A DNA stretch of 64,000 nucleotides, from NCBI RefSeq assembly GCF_000011365.1, contig NC_004463.1, positions 4,140,001-4,204,000 of the forward strand, written 5' to 3'. The stretch's first letter is position 1. Each line of letters opens with the position of its first letter. A program made the translations under genes and the position numbers. Shown here piece after piece: positions 27,902 to 35,825 of this stretch. The notes below the pieces were generated by a model that saw nothing but the letters and a program-made list of their open reading frames with translations, did no database searches and was not told the origin of the DNA. The stretch comes from Bradyrhizobium diazoefficiens USDA 110. GTDB taxonomy: Bacteria; Pseudomonadota; Alphaproteobacteria; Rhizobiales; Xanthobacteraceae.

Positions 27902-29197
27902 CTAGCCTGCGGTGCTCGCATCGTCGGCGAAGCTCTGCTCGATGGCGGCGGGCATTTTCGCAACCGACATCAACGAACGCGCGACCTGGTTGAGCAACTG
28001 ATCCGCGTTTTCCTCCTCGGCGAGATTCTTCGATAGAAGCGCGACGACGGCGCTGTGACGCAACTGCTGCGCCAGGTTGCGGGCAGTCGTGTAGCCGGCA
28101 ATTTCGTAATGCTCGACACGCTGTGCGGCGCCGATCAGGGCGAGATCCGCGGCGGCATCGTCCTTCCTGGCGCCCTCCTTGATCACTTCGTCGCCTTCCT
28201 CGACAAGTCCCTGCATACCCTTGCAGGCCTTGGCGCGCGGCTTCTTGCCGAGCAGCTCGAAGCACTCGTCGAGACGTTCGATCTGCGCTTCGGTTTCGGC
28301 CAAATGAACGGTGAACAGCTCGCCGAGCTGATCGTAGCGTGCAGCCTCGATCATCTGGGGCAGCGCCTTGGTCAGTTGCTTCTCAGCATGGAGAAGGTCC
28401 CGCAGCTGGTCGATCAGCAGGTCGTCAAGGCCGATGACCGGCTCAGACGGCGAACTCTCGGCTATGATCGAAGGCGCCGTGCCGGGCTCGCCGCTCTGGA
28501 GCGCCGGGGATTCCATGAACTCCCAGTCTTCGCCCTCATTCCAGGGACCGCGCGTGTCGATTTCACCGTTGTCGCCGGATCCCGTCGAATCGTTGAAGAA
28601 CTGGTCCACGAGGCCGGGCGTCGGCGCGATGCGGCCGATGCTGAACGCGGGCTTGTTCATGCTTTCCAGCGCGCGCGAGAACGCCTTCATGTGGGTGATC
28701 TCCCGCGTCATCAGGAACTGCAAGGCGTCCTTGGTGCCCGCGTCGTCGCAGAAATTGATCAGCCGTTCGTAGACTATCTTGGCGCGGGCCTCCGCAGCGA
28801 TGTTGCTGCGCAGGTCGACGTCGAGTTCGCCGGTGATTTTGAGGTAGTCGGCGGTCCAGGCGTTGCCCTGCGAGTTGAACAGGCCGACGCCACCGCCTCC
28901 GGCGATCGCGATCAGGGGATCGGCTTCCGCCGCTTCGCGATCGAATTTCAGCGGCTTCAAGTGCAGGCGCGCAAGCGATCCGACGACTTCGAGGTGGCTC
29001 AATTCCTCGGTTCCGATATCCATCAGGAGATCCTTGCGGTCCGGATCTTCGCAATTGAGACCTTGAATGGAGTATTGCATGGCGGCGGCGAGCTCGCCGT
29101 TAGCGCCGCCGAACTGTTCCAGCAGCATGTTGCCGAACCGGGAATCGGGCTCGTCGACGCGAACTGTGAACATGAGCTTCTTGACGTGGTGGTACAT
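27902..29197 (-). CDS. Manganese catalase fused to a DUF892 (YciF-like) domain
   Basis: A 431-residue protein. Residues 1-200 are a manganese catalase: ligands Glu35 (GGANGELAAAMQY), Glu65 and His68 (GTEELSHLE), Glu136 and His169 (REITHMKAF) keep the spacing of the Lactobacillus plantarum enzyme (35, 66, 69, 148, 181). An acidic, Ser/Pro-rich linker (201-253) leads to a ferritin-like DUF892/YciF domain (about 255-415, GLDDLLIDQLRDLLHAEKQL to LAEEENADQLL). The predicted role is disproportionation of hydrogen peroxide, the second half being another di-metal four-helix bundle. A general-stress-type promoter lies upstream. The usual form of each domain is a separate protein. Confidence 0.93.
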   Translation of the reverse strand: MYHHVKKLMFTVRVDEPDSRFGNMLLEQFGGANGELAAAMQYSIQGLNCEDPDRKDLLMDIGTEELSHLEVVGSLARLHLKPLKFDREAAEADPLIAIAGGGGVGLFNSQGNAWTADYLKITGELDVDLRSNIAAEARAKIVYERLINFCDDAGTKDALQFLMTREITHMKAFSRALESMNKPAFSIGRIAPTPGLVDQFFNDSTGSGDNGEIDTRGPWNEGEDWEFMESPALQSGEPGTAPSIIAESSPSEPVIGLDDLLIDQLRDLLHAEKQLTKALPQMIEAARYDQLGELFTVHLAETEAQIERLDECFELLGKKPRAKACKGMQGLVEEGDEVIKEGARKDDAAADLALIGAAQRVEHYEIAGYTTARNLAQQLRHSAVVALLSKNLAEEENADQLLNQVARSLMSVAKMPAAIEQSFADDASTAG

Positions 29198-29232
29198 GGA
29201 AAGACCTTTGCTTCGCAGGAGAAGTCGGGGCC

Positions 29233-29257
29233 AACCGGGCGCAACAGTGGACGTTCC
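29233..29257 (-). promoter_or_regulatory. EcfG-type general stress promoter for the catalase gene
   Basis: On the minus strand GGAAC (29253-29257) and GGTT (29233-29236) are separated by 16 bases, against the alphaproteobacterial EcfG form GGAAC-N16/17-CGTT. It ends 36 bases before the catalase start. Confidence 0.55.
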
Positions 29258-29306
29258 TAATTCGGAATCGTACCGCGACCAGAGCCCCTCGATGCGATGT
29301 GAGTGC

Positions 29307-30314
29307 TCAGTGCAACGTTCCGGCCGCGGCTTCCTCGACCGCGGCCATCAGATCGGCCGTGTTCGACTGCTGGATCATGTGACCCGCGTCGGGGACGCGA
29401 TGCATCTTGCTGTGCTTGATCTCGTCATGCAGACGGCCCGACTGCTCGTCGATGTCGATGAGGCGATCGTCTTCGCCGGCCAGGATGGTGACCGGCATGG
29501 CCAGTTCGCCGTAGGTCTTCGCCGACAGCATTGCCGCAGGGATCATCAGCGCCGCCTCGGCGGCGCCGGCACGAAGCTGCGAGGGACGCACGGCCAGTGA
29601 TTTAGGGAAGCCGTCGAATTTTTGCGGGACGGATTTCGGTCCGAACAGCTGTCGCAGCATCGCCGGCCACATCAGGCGGCTGAGGATTGGCGAAATCGTG
29701 TGACTGAGGATATCGCCGAATCCCGGTATCGCCGGCCCGGCTATCGCCATCATGGCATCGGTGCGGGCGGTCGGGAAATAATAGCCCGATGCCAGTATCA
29801 AGGCCTCGACCGTCGAGGGATGTCTGCTCGCCAGGGCGATCGCAACCGACGCTCCCCAGGAATGTCCGAGCACGATCGCCTTTTCGACGCCGATATGCGC
29901 AAGCGCGTCCTTGAAGAGATCGGCTTGCGCCGCAGGCGTCCACACCACATTGCGGGGCCGCAGGCTGTGGCCGAAGCCGGGACGGTCGAACACGATGACG
30001 CGATAGTCCTTCGCGGCGAGGTCGATCAAGCCGCTCGACTCGAAATCCTGGATCATGCTGCCGTTGCCATGGAGCAGGACCAAAGGGCGTCCGGATCCGC
30101 GCTCGACATAGTGCAGGCGAACGCCGTCGATGTCGATGAACCGTCCTTGTGGCGGGTTGTCGCGTTGTGCCTTGTCGGCAAGCCGCCGATTGACGACCGC
30201 GGCGGCCGCCATCAGGCCGGCTGCTGCGATGAGCGCGGAGGCGAACGGATATTCCGCAAGAGCATGAAGGGTCGTCGCCGCCAAAGACGGCGAACGCTTT
30301 TTCAGTATGCGCAT
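29307..30314 (-). CDS. Alpha/beta hydrolase, membrane anchored
   Basis: A 335-residue protein. An N-terminal hydrophobic segment (ASALIAAAGLMAAAAVV, about 25-42) probably anchors it. The hydrolase fold then starts GVRLHYVERGSG with the oxyanion HGNGSM, nucleophile Ser in GHSWGASVAIALAS, acid Asp in GEDDRLID and His in VPDAGHMIQ. It resembles epoxide hydrolase/haloperoxidase-type esterases; the substrate is unknown. It is directly upstream of the catalase gene on the same strand (109 bases apart), but the catalase has its own promoter-like site. Confidence 0.88.
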   Translation of the reverse strand: MRILKKRSPSLAATTLHALAEYPFASALIAAAGLMAAAAVVNRRLADKAQRDNPPQGRFIDIDGVRLHYVERGSGRPLVLLHGNGSMIQDFESSGLIDLAAKDYRVIVFDRPGFGHSLRPRNVVWTPAAQADLFKDALAHIGVEKAIVLGHSWGASVAIALASRHPSTVEALILASGYYFPTARTDAMMAIAGPAIPGFGDILSHTISPILSRLMWPAMLRQLFGPKSVPQKFDGFPKSLAVRPSQLRAGAAEAALMIPAAMLSAKTYGELAMPVTILAGEDDRLIDIDEQSGRLHDEIKHSKMHRVPDAGHMIQQSNTADLMAAVEEAAAGTLH

Positions 30315-30716
30315 GTGACACTTTCGCTGACCGCGGCCAGCTGTTGGAGAATAGGAAGGGACGCTTCCGGATTAACGTCCTGGTCTCATCGCGATCTTGA
30401 TGATGCGCTCCTGGGATCCGGAACCGTATCGACCTGGACGTTGCCTATGCCGTGCCAACGGAGGGCACCATGGCCAGATTCCATGCGGCATGCGCATTCA
30501 CGGGTCATGTCGTGGAGATGCAACAGGAGGCGTGGAGATATGTTCCTAACCCCAATCGATGCGGCAAGCAGGCCGCCGCCAAGAGCGGTTTCTCAGGATC
30601 GCGCTCTGGTGAATGTCGTGTGAGACACCATATCCAGCATATCGCTGGCACAGACACGACAGGCGCCAGTGACCGAGAGACGCTGCCGCGCTCCCGCCAC
30701 AAACCGGAGGCGCGCG
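30315..30716. other. Intergenic region with possible micro-peptide
   Basis: 400 bases between the divergent hydrolase and zinc-ribbon genes. Apart from the 27-residue frame at 30540, a frame from ATG 30470 (GGAGGG upstream, MARFHAACAFTGHVVEMQQE) continues into low-quality sequence and was not called. A GGAAC...CGTT pair around 30420-30443 has only 14 bases between and was rejected as a stress promoter. Confidence 0.5.
30540..30623 (+). CDS. Possible 27-residue peptide
   Basis: The frame MFLTPIDAASRPPPRAVSQD followed by RALVNVV and stop is preceded by AGGAGG nine bases before the ATG, a strong ribosome site. No family is known to me. It could be a leader peptide for the gene at 30717 or chance. 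Confidence 0.3.
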   Translation: MFLTPIDAASRPPPRAVSQDRALVNVV

Positions 30717-31166
30717 ATGAACGTCTTGCTTTATCCTCTGCATCTTTGCCGTAAGCTCGAACGTCGCTGGAGCACGAAGGTGATTCAGGACAGCGGCCAA
30801 TTGCCGCCGTCGCAAGGGACGAACGGCTGTACCGCTTGCGGGCGGCTCGTGGTGACTCCCGTGCACTCGACCTATTTGCCCACCGGGAAGCTCGTCAATC
30901 AGTGGCGGTGCCCGGTGTGCCGGAACGCCTGGCAGACCTCTGCGGATCCCGCGAGCAGCACGGATCTCCAATCGAACCGGTCCGAGCATCTTCGGGAGAA
31001 CGCCGGACACTGCCTGGCCCTGGAAGGCACCGCTCCCGACGACATGGCGCGCAATCAGTTCAGGCGCATGGGCGATGCTTGGCTCGCTCTCGCGGACACG
31101 CCGGATTGGCTCGACGGCGAGACGCCACCGGTCTCGCGACCTCCGCCGCAAAGCGCGCAGGCCTGA
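30717..31166 (+). CDS. Zinc-ribbon small protein
   Basis: A 149-residue protein. Two CxxC pairs, Cys38/Cys41 (GCTACG) and Cys65/Cys68 (RCPVCR), form a zinc ribbon around a beta hairpin. A helical C-terminal part contains a MARNQFRRMGDAWLALAD segment. The start at 30717 is fixed by GGAGG and the N-terminus MNVLLYPLHLCRKLERRWS; a longer frame reaches 30669. Probably cytoplasmic; DNA, RNA or protein binding is possible, no more can be said. Confidence 0.7.
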   Translation: MNVLLYPLHLCRKLERRWSTKVIQDSGQLPPSQGTNGCTACGRLVVTPVHSTYLPTGKLVNQWRCPVCRNAWQTSADPASSTDLQSNRSEHLRENAGHCLALEGTAPDDMARNQFRRMGDAWLALADTPDWLDGETPPVSRPPPQSAQA

Positions 31167-31325
31167 TCTCGTCCACTCTCCCGACGCACGGCAACGACTT
31201 TCATGACTGAGAAGCGCGACCGCGCCGCTTGAATCCGGTGACGCGGGATTTCGGCAAAGGCAAAGCGCGTCATGCCAGCGCAGCAAACGGTCAAGCCGAT
31301 CCCTTCAAATGCAGGACCAAATGAC

Positions 31326-31478
31326 ATGGACAAGGACAAGAGCGGACGCATCGTCGAGACTGCGCTCGAAGCGCGCCAGGGCGAGCTCGGTCCGAGCGTG
31401 CTGATGCTGCTGGGCGTGAGTATGGGACTTGCCATTCTCATCATGGCGGTCACGGGGATGATGTTCTTCAGCGCTTGA
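31326..31478 (+). CDS. 50-residue single-span membrane protein
   Basis: The frame starts MDKDKSGRIVETALEARQGE. It is charged at first, then has one membrane helix (LMLLGVSMGLAILIMAVTGM) and ends in FFSA. AGGA is upstream. A longer frame from 31272 adds 18 residues without a ribosome site. It is an uncharacterised small inner-membrane protein beside stress genes. Confidence 0.6.
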   Translation: MDKDKSGRIVETALEARQGELGPSVLMLLGVSMGLAILIMAVTGMMFFSA

Positions 31479-31511
31479 TCTCGAAGCCGACGTCCCCGGG
31501 CGAAGAGCTTA

Positions 31512-31536
31512 GGAACCAAAGCACCCATGGGGGTTT
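31512..31536 (+). promoter_or_regulatory. EcfG-type general stress promoter, weak match
   Basis: GGAAC at 31512-31516, then 17 bases, then TTT (31534-31536): the minimal GGAAC-N18-TT form is met. It ends 29 bases before the start of the exported protein at 31566. Confidence 0.45.
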
Positions 31537-31565
31537 GGCTCACTCCTTAGACACTGGAGACAATC

Positions 31566-31901
31566 ATGAGACGCCCATCACTCTACATTTGCATTTCTTT
31601 ATTCACAGCGGCCGCGGCATTGGCGGCGACGTCGGCTTCGGCGCAGACTCCGCCGGCGCAGTCCGGACCTAACAACGGCGCGGTCAACACTGCCGGCCAA
31701 AACAACTCCGACGCTCCTGTCGCGGGGCGCAACAGCTTCACCGAAGGACAGGCCAAATCGAAGATCGAGGATGCCGGCTACGCCAACGTCACCGAATTGA
31801 AGAAGGACGACAAGGGCGTGTGGCGCGGACAGGCCAGCAAGGGTGGATCAGCCACCGCGGTCAGCGTCGATTTTCAAGGTAACGTCAATTCGGCCAAGTA
31901 A
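31566..31901 (+). CDS. Small exported PepSY-like protein
   Basis: A 111-residue protein with a signal peptide (MRRPSLYICISLFTAAAALA, cleavage near SASA-QTPP). An Asn/Ala-rich spacer precedes a C-terminal module (NSFTEGQAKSKIEDAGYANV, then KKDDKGVWRGQASKGG and a last strand VSVDFQGNV). This is a helix plus three-strand unit like a PepSY fold. Periplasmic, function unknown; similar exported proteins are common in Bradyrhizobium. It sits 20 bases upstream of the 17M-type stress protein and a stress-type promoter precedes it. Confidence 0.75.
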   Translation: MRRPSLYICISLFTAAAALAATSASAQTPPAQSGPNNGAVNTAGQNNSDAPVAGRNSFTEGQAKSKIEDAGYANVTELKKDDKGVWRGQASKGGSATAVSVDFQGNVNSAK

Positions 31902-31921
31902 GCAAGCAAGAAGGACTCAAG

Positions 31922-32542
31922 ATGACCGTTACAATTTCTCGTCTTTACGACAACTATAACACCGCGCAGCAGGCGGTTCAGCGTCTCGAAGCTGCCGGCG
32001 TGCCGCACTCGGACATCAGCATCGTCGCCAACAATTCGGACAGCTGGTTTAACACCGACAAGAAGGTAGATCGCGACCGGGATGGTGTCGATGATCGTGC
32101 CGAGGGAGCCGGTACGGGTGCCGGCATCGGTGCGGGCGTCGGTGGTACCGCTGGCCTTCTTGCCGGCCTTGGCTTGCTGGCAATTCCCGGCCTCGGACCT
32201 GTGGTCGCAGCTGGCTGGCTGGCCGCGACCGCGGTTGGTGCCGCCGCCGGAGCAGCTACCGGCGGGATCGTCGGGGCGCTCACGGAGGCCGGCATTTCGC
32301 GTGAGGATGCGGACACCTACGCCGAGGGCGTCCGTCGCGGAGGCACGCTCGTGTCGGCGCGGGTGGCGGACGCGGATCGGTCCCGCTTTGACTCAATCCT
32401 GAACGAGTCTTCCGTCAATTTACGTGACCGCAGTGCCAGCTGGCAAAAGGCCGGATGGAAATCGTTCGATCCTGCCAGCAAGCCTTACGGCGCCGAAGAG
32501 GTTCGCAAGGAGCGAAAGCTCTACGGGGGATCATTGCGCTAA
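31922..32542 (+). CDS. General-stress 17M-like domain protein with glycine-rich membrane core
   Basis: A 206-residue protein. The N-terminal VTISRLYDNYNTAQQAVQRL to VPHSDISIVAN is the fold seen in Bacillus general stress protein 17M/YflT. A charged loop (DRDRDGVDDRAEGAG) follows, then a glycine/alanine-rich region (about 60-120) able to insert in membrane (like glycine-zipper proteins). The C-terminal half contains EAGISREDADTYAEGVRRGG and a repeat of the first fold. Function is unknown; the family is linked to stress. It is 20 bases after the exported PepSY-like gene and followed by a strong terminator. Confidence 0.8.
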   Translation: MTVTISRLYDNYNTAQQAVQRLEAAGVPHSDISIVANNSDSWFNTDKKVDRDRDGVDDRAEGAGTGAGIGAGVGGTAGLLAGLGLLAIPGLGPVVAAGWLAATAVGAAAGAATGGIVGALTEAGISREDADTYAEGVRRGGTLVSARVADADRSRFDSILNESSVNLRDRSASWQKAGWKSFDPASKPYGAEEVRKERKLYGGSLR

Positions 32543-32553
32543 ATGAGATCTCG

Positions 32554-32581
32554 ACGGCCCGCTCCGGCGGGCCGTTTTTTT
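32554..32581 (+). terminator. Rho-independent terminator
   Basis: ACGGCCCGC, loop TCCG, GCGGGCCGT, then seven T. A perfect 9-bp stem 11 bases after the stress-protein stop. Confidence 0.92.
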
Positions 32582-32585
32582 GGCA

Positions 32586-33725
32586 CTACGCGTACAGATA
32601 CCCGACCGGCTTGCCTTCGGTGCGCAGGGGACGGATGTCCTTGTGCGTGATGATCTGACCGGCCAGGCCGTCGATCTCGTCGCGCTGCGTCGCCGTCCAG
32701 CTGCGAAGGTCGTTCATGCCCTTGAGCAGGCCGAGCCGGAGGACCTGGGTGTTCTCACCGACGCCAATGAGGTTGATCGAGCTCTTGCCGGCCGTCACCA
32801 CGTCGCCGGCAGAGAGCTCAAAGGTCTCGCCGGACTTGTTCTTGAATTCGGCCGTGCCGCGGATGACGCGATAGATCACGACCTCGCCCTTGGCAAACGA
32901 GGTGCCGTCCGCTGTTGCCGACGTGCTCTTCGGCAGCAGCGACTGACCGGGCGGGTCGGTTGCGATGATGTGGCCGGTGACGAGATGCCCACTCGGCACC
33001 TCGATGCCGATATCACGCACATGGACCGGCATGGCCGATTTGACCGAGCCATCGGTGAGCGGCTTGAACAGCGCATCCAGCGCCAACGGGTCCTGAAGCC
33101 AGAAGCCTGCATCGGCGGGACGATCATGCAGAGGATGGCTCCAGGCCACACGCGGCGTCTCGGCCTCGTTGATCTGGCTCGGACCGACGATGGTCGGGTT
33201 CGGAAAGGTGGTGGGATCGGTGATGAAGGCTTCGAGGAATTTGCCCGAATAGCCCATCGAGATCGGATCGGGCACCACCGTCTGCGGCGTCTTCAAGTTC
33301 TCTTCGGTCGACAGGCCCGACCAGGTGTAGAAGAGCTGGCGGTGCACGATCGCGCTTTGCAGCATCACAGCGCCCGGGCCGACACTGTAGAAGCGTCCGT
33401 CGTAGTCGAAGGTGAATGCGCCCGAGGTGACCAGCACGAGCTGAAAGCCGCCCGGCGGAAGATGAAGATGGAAATCGGTGGGGCCGGTGTCCGGGCGGTA
33501 GATCGGCAGATTGGTCGCGACCTCGTGCAGGAGGAAGGTTTCGTTGTTGGCGTGAAAGCCCTCGTTGGCGCGATTGTAGAGGGCTTGCGGCCGGTAGGTC
33601 GCCTCAAACTTCGCATTCCTGTCGCGGTCGATCGCGACGAAGTCCTGATCGTTCAGACGAAGGGGCGTGCCATTCGGACGGGTGAGGCCGGTGAATTTGA
33701 GATCGCCCGCAGCATGCACGTTCAT
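32586..33725 (-). CDS. Cupin-domain protein of unknown reaction
   Basis: A 379-residue protein with two cupin-like beta-barrels. The first runs about 80-165 (DFHLHLPPGGFQLVLVTSGA, giving the HxH type metal ligands and glycine turn, and VGPGAVMLQSAIVHRQLFY). The second is near 270-345 (GEVVIYRVIRGTAEFKNKSG, then LSAGDVVTAGK). Such bicupins are dioxygenases, decarboxylases or isomerases; this one I cannot name. The start at 33725 has GGAGA upstream. It is a single gene that converges on the stress-protein terminator. Confidence 0.7.
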   Translation of the reverse strand: MNVHAAGDLKFTGLTRPNGTPLRLNDQDFVAIDRDRNAKFEATYRPQALYNRANEGFHANNETFLLHEVATNLPIYRPDTGPTDFHLHLPPGGFQLVLVTSGAFTFDYDGRFYSVGPGAVMLQSAIVHRQLFYTWSGLSTEENLKTPQTVVPDPISMGYSGKFLEAFITDPTTFPNPTIVGPSQINEAETPRVAWSHPLHDRPADAGFWLQDPLALDALFKPLTDGSVKSAMPVHVRDIGIEVPSGHLVTGHIIATDPPGQSLLPKSTSATADGTSFAKGEVVIYRVIRGTAEFKNKSGETFELSAGDVVTAGKSSINLIGVGENTQVLRLGLLKGMNDLRSWTATQRDEIDGLAGQIITHKDIRPLRTEGKPVGYLYA

Positions 33726-34127
33726 GGCATTCTCCGATCTGATCCGCTCGTCCCGGCTGCCCTGGTGGCGAGGGCGGGGACTTGGGGCCTGATGCGGCTT
33801 TGCGAATTTTGGGCCAGTTCGGTTGCAGGGCAGCAAATGGCCACCGCGGGTCGGGATGGCGAGACCGGACAGCAGAAAATCCAGTGGTTCCGCCGAAGGT
33901 TAGACCGCGCGTTGAGCGGGATTGCCCGACCGTCCTGCCGAACCTCGCGATCTCGCGAACGTGACGCAAACTGTCTAATTTGTCGGCAAGCCCTGACGGG
34001 CAGCGTGCAGGGCATGGCTGCTCCCGGGCGCAACCGCGGAACGCATTCGGCTCGGCGGGATTAGGCGTCCTAGGTTGCCTTTCGACCGAGGCAGCAGGTC
34101 TCGTCCGGCTCTAACCCGGGAGTTTCC
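33726..34127. other. Intergenic region between cupin gene and small protein
   Basis: 400 bases containing the divergent leaders of both genes. One stress-type promoter candidate lies at 34038-34062. Open frames here have no ribosome site or family likeness. Confidence 0.5.
34038..34062 (+). promoter_or_regulatory. EcfG-type general stress promoter, weak match
   Basis: GGAAC at 34038-34042, 18 bases, TT at 34061-34062 (the -10 reads GATT rather than CGTT). It ends 65 bases before the small protein at 34128. Confidence 0.4.
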
Positions 34128-34331
34128 ATGCAAGACGGCTACGCAAGGCCGCAGGAGGCCGCCCGCTACATTGCGGAGATCTGTACCGAGCTGCGCGAGA
34201 TCGCGCACACGGCCGGACTTTCATTCCTGGCTCACCTGCTCAGCATGGTGATCCTGCAAGCCGGAAGGCATTGCAGCACCGAGGGACAGGAATTCCGTAA
34301 GACGTCCGAAGCCGCTCATTCGAACGACTGA
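34128..34331 (+). CDS. Small rhizobial helical protein (67 residues)
   Basis: The sequence MQDGYARPQEAARYIAEICT continues ELREIAHTAGLSFLAHLLSM and so on. The pattern YI-E-T-EL--IA---GL--LA-LL-M---E/QA is common in very short Rhizobiales proteins, all uncharacterised. GGGAG precedes the ATG at good spacing. The 3' end overlaps the end of the convergent zinc-ribbon gene by 16 bases. Confidence 0.65.
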   Translation: MQDGYARPQEAARYIAEICTELREIAHTAGLSFLAHLLSMVILQAGRHCSTEGQEFRKTSEAAHSND

Positions 34332-34501
34332 AGCGCGGCGCGCTCGGGCTTGCCGGAGGGGCTGTCCGCCCACTTCGCCATGTCCATCGTTCGGGCATCG
34401 ACACCTTCGCACCAGAAGCAGCTCGATTCCGTCGCGCCCTTCTCGGACAGGATGGGCACCAGGCCGTGGCCGCAGCCGGCGCAACAGGTGATGTCGGTCA
34501 T
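34316..34501 (-). CDS. Small zinc-ribbon protein
   Basis: A 61-residue protein with Cys7-x2-Cys10 (CCAGCGHG) and Cys28-x2-Cys31 (SCFWCEG), a zinc ribbon. No other domain is present. The start codon overlaps the stop of the GCS2-like gene (ATGA), so the two are translationally coupled. It is third in the operon glutamine amidotransferase, GCS2-like, this gene. A role as accessory or assembly factor is possible, but none is known. Confidence 0.7.
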   Translation of the reverse strand: MTDITCCAGCGHGLVPILSEKGATESSCFWCEGVDARTMDMAKWADSPSGKPERAALQSFE

Positions 34502-35805
34502 GCTTTTCTCCAAGACACTGCACGAGACACGGCAAATTCCGGAATGCCGTTATCGTTCCCAAAGCTTGCGCGGGCGCTATGTCGGCGCAGACGCGGTGCG
34601 TCCGACCGGAGCGCTCGTCCTGATATCGTCGATGCAGCGATCCAGCGTGACACGGCTGCGATGTCGTTGCCGTTTTCACGGTAGGCGCGAAGCTGGAATT
34701 CCGCCGAGCTGCCACGTTCCACGATGGTACGGCAATGCTCGACCTCGGCCGCGCAATTCAGCGCATCCGCGTCCTCGACGATGTCGTCGATCAGGCGGGA
34801 GAGCAGCTCCGAGATGGTGATTGGCCCGTCCTTCGAGGCAAAGATGCAATCGGTGCCGTAGCGCTGGGCGCGCCATTTGTTCTCGACGGCGATCGCGCGC
34901 TCGACGACCGTGACGGTTTTCGACAGATGAGGCCGCCGATACAGATGTCGCGTCAGGCAGCGATAGAGCGAGGCGATGGCAACGGCGTCGTCGACGAAGG
35001 TGCAGGTGTCGGGCGCGCGAAGCTCGAGGGTCGGATGCTTCATGGAAGGGCGCATCGCCCACCAGATGTGACTCTCGTCAGGGATCACGCCGGAGCGCTG
35101 CAATGCGCCGACATACTCGTCGTAATCATGCCTGCTCTCGAACAGTTCGGGCAGGCCGGTGCGCGGCAGCTCGGAATAGGCCGCCAGGCGGTAGCCCTTC
35201 AGGCCCGTCTTGTGCGAGTTCCAGAACGGGGAGGACGCCGACAGCGCGATAAACAGCGGCAGGTGCGGCAGCATCGCCCGCATCACCGCCATGCGCTTCT
35301 CGGGATCGGGCAGCTGGACGTGCACATGCATGCCGCACATCATGTTGCGGTGGCCGATGCTGCGCAGATCCTCGATCATCTCCTCGTAGCGCGGCTTCGG
35401 GCTCGGTTGCGACATGCGCCAGACGGCGGTCGGATGGGTGCCGCAGGCCATGATCACGAAGCCGTACTGGGCGGCAACGTTCGCGACTTCGCGGCGGAGA
35501 AAGCGCAGCTCTTCACGCGCGTCGTTGACGTCGACGTGAACGTTGGTGGCGACCTCGAGCTGGGATTGCAGCATCTCTCGCATGGCCTGGCCGCCGGTCG
35601 ACCAGTTCGCCGACTCGAACAGCTCGTTGGGCGTCTGGATCGCGACGTCCAGGCTGCGCCGATCGGCGAGGAAGTATTCCTCCTCGATGCCGAATGAATA
35701 TTCAGCCGCCTTGCCACGGCCGCCGGCCGAGCGAATGACGAGGTGCTGCTTGTCGTCGGAGGAATCGAGACGCAGCAATTTCAAGACGTCCGAAGCAAAT
35801 GTCAT
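34498..35805 (-). CDS. Carboxylate-amine ligase, GCS2 (YbdK-like) family
   Basis: A 435-residue ligase of the glutamate-cysteine ligase 2 family. The hallmark is AEYSFGIEEEYFL near residue 40, with GGQAMREMLQSQLEVAT and MHVHVQLPDPEKRMAVM further on. YbdK family members have weak gamma-glutamylcysteine synthetase activity and the true substrates are uncertain. The start may be 35805 (GGTGG upstream) or the ATG at 35826, which overlaps the amidotransferase stop (TAATG). It is second in a three-gene operon. Confidence 0.87.
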   Translation of the reverse strand: MTFASDVLKLLRLDSSDDKQHLVIRSAGGRGKAAEYSFGIEEEYFLADRRSLDVAIQTPNELFESANWSTGGQAMREMLQSQLEVATNVHVDVNDAREELRFLRREVANVAAQYGFVIMACGTHPTAVWRMSQPSPKPRYEEMIEDLRSIGHRNMMCGMHVHVQLPDPEKRMAVMRAMLPHLPLFIALSASSPFWNSHKTGLKGYRLAAYSELPRTGLPELFESRHDYDEYVGALQRSGVIPDESHIWWAMRPSMKHPTLELRAPDTCTFVDDAVAIASLYRCLTRHLYRRPHLSKTVTVVERAIAVENKWRAQRYGTDCIFASKDGPITISELLSRLIDDIVEDADALNCAAEVEHCRTIVERGSSAEFQLRAYRENGNDIAAVSRWIAASTISGRALRSDAPRLRRHSARASFGNDNGIPEFAVSRAVSWRKA

Positions 35806-35825
35806 CGTGCCACCCGGCGAAGGCA

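Noticed and set aside
30412..30450. GGAAC...CGTT as another EcfG promoter
   Set aside because: Spacing is 14 bases, two or three short of the required 16-17.
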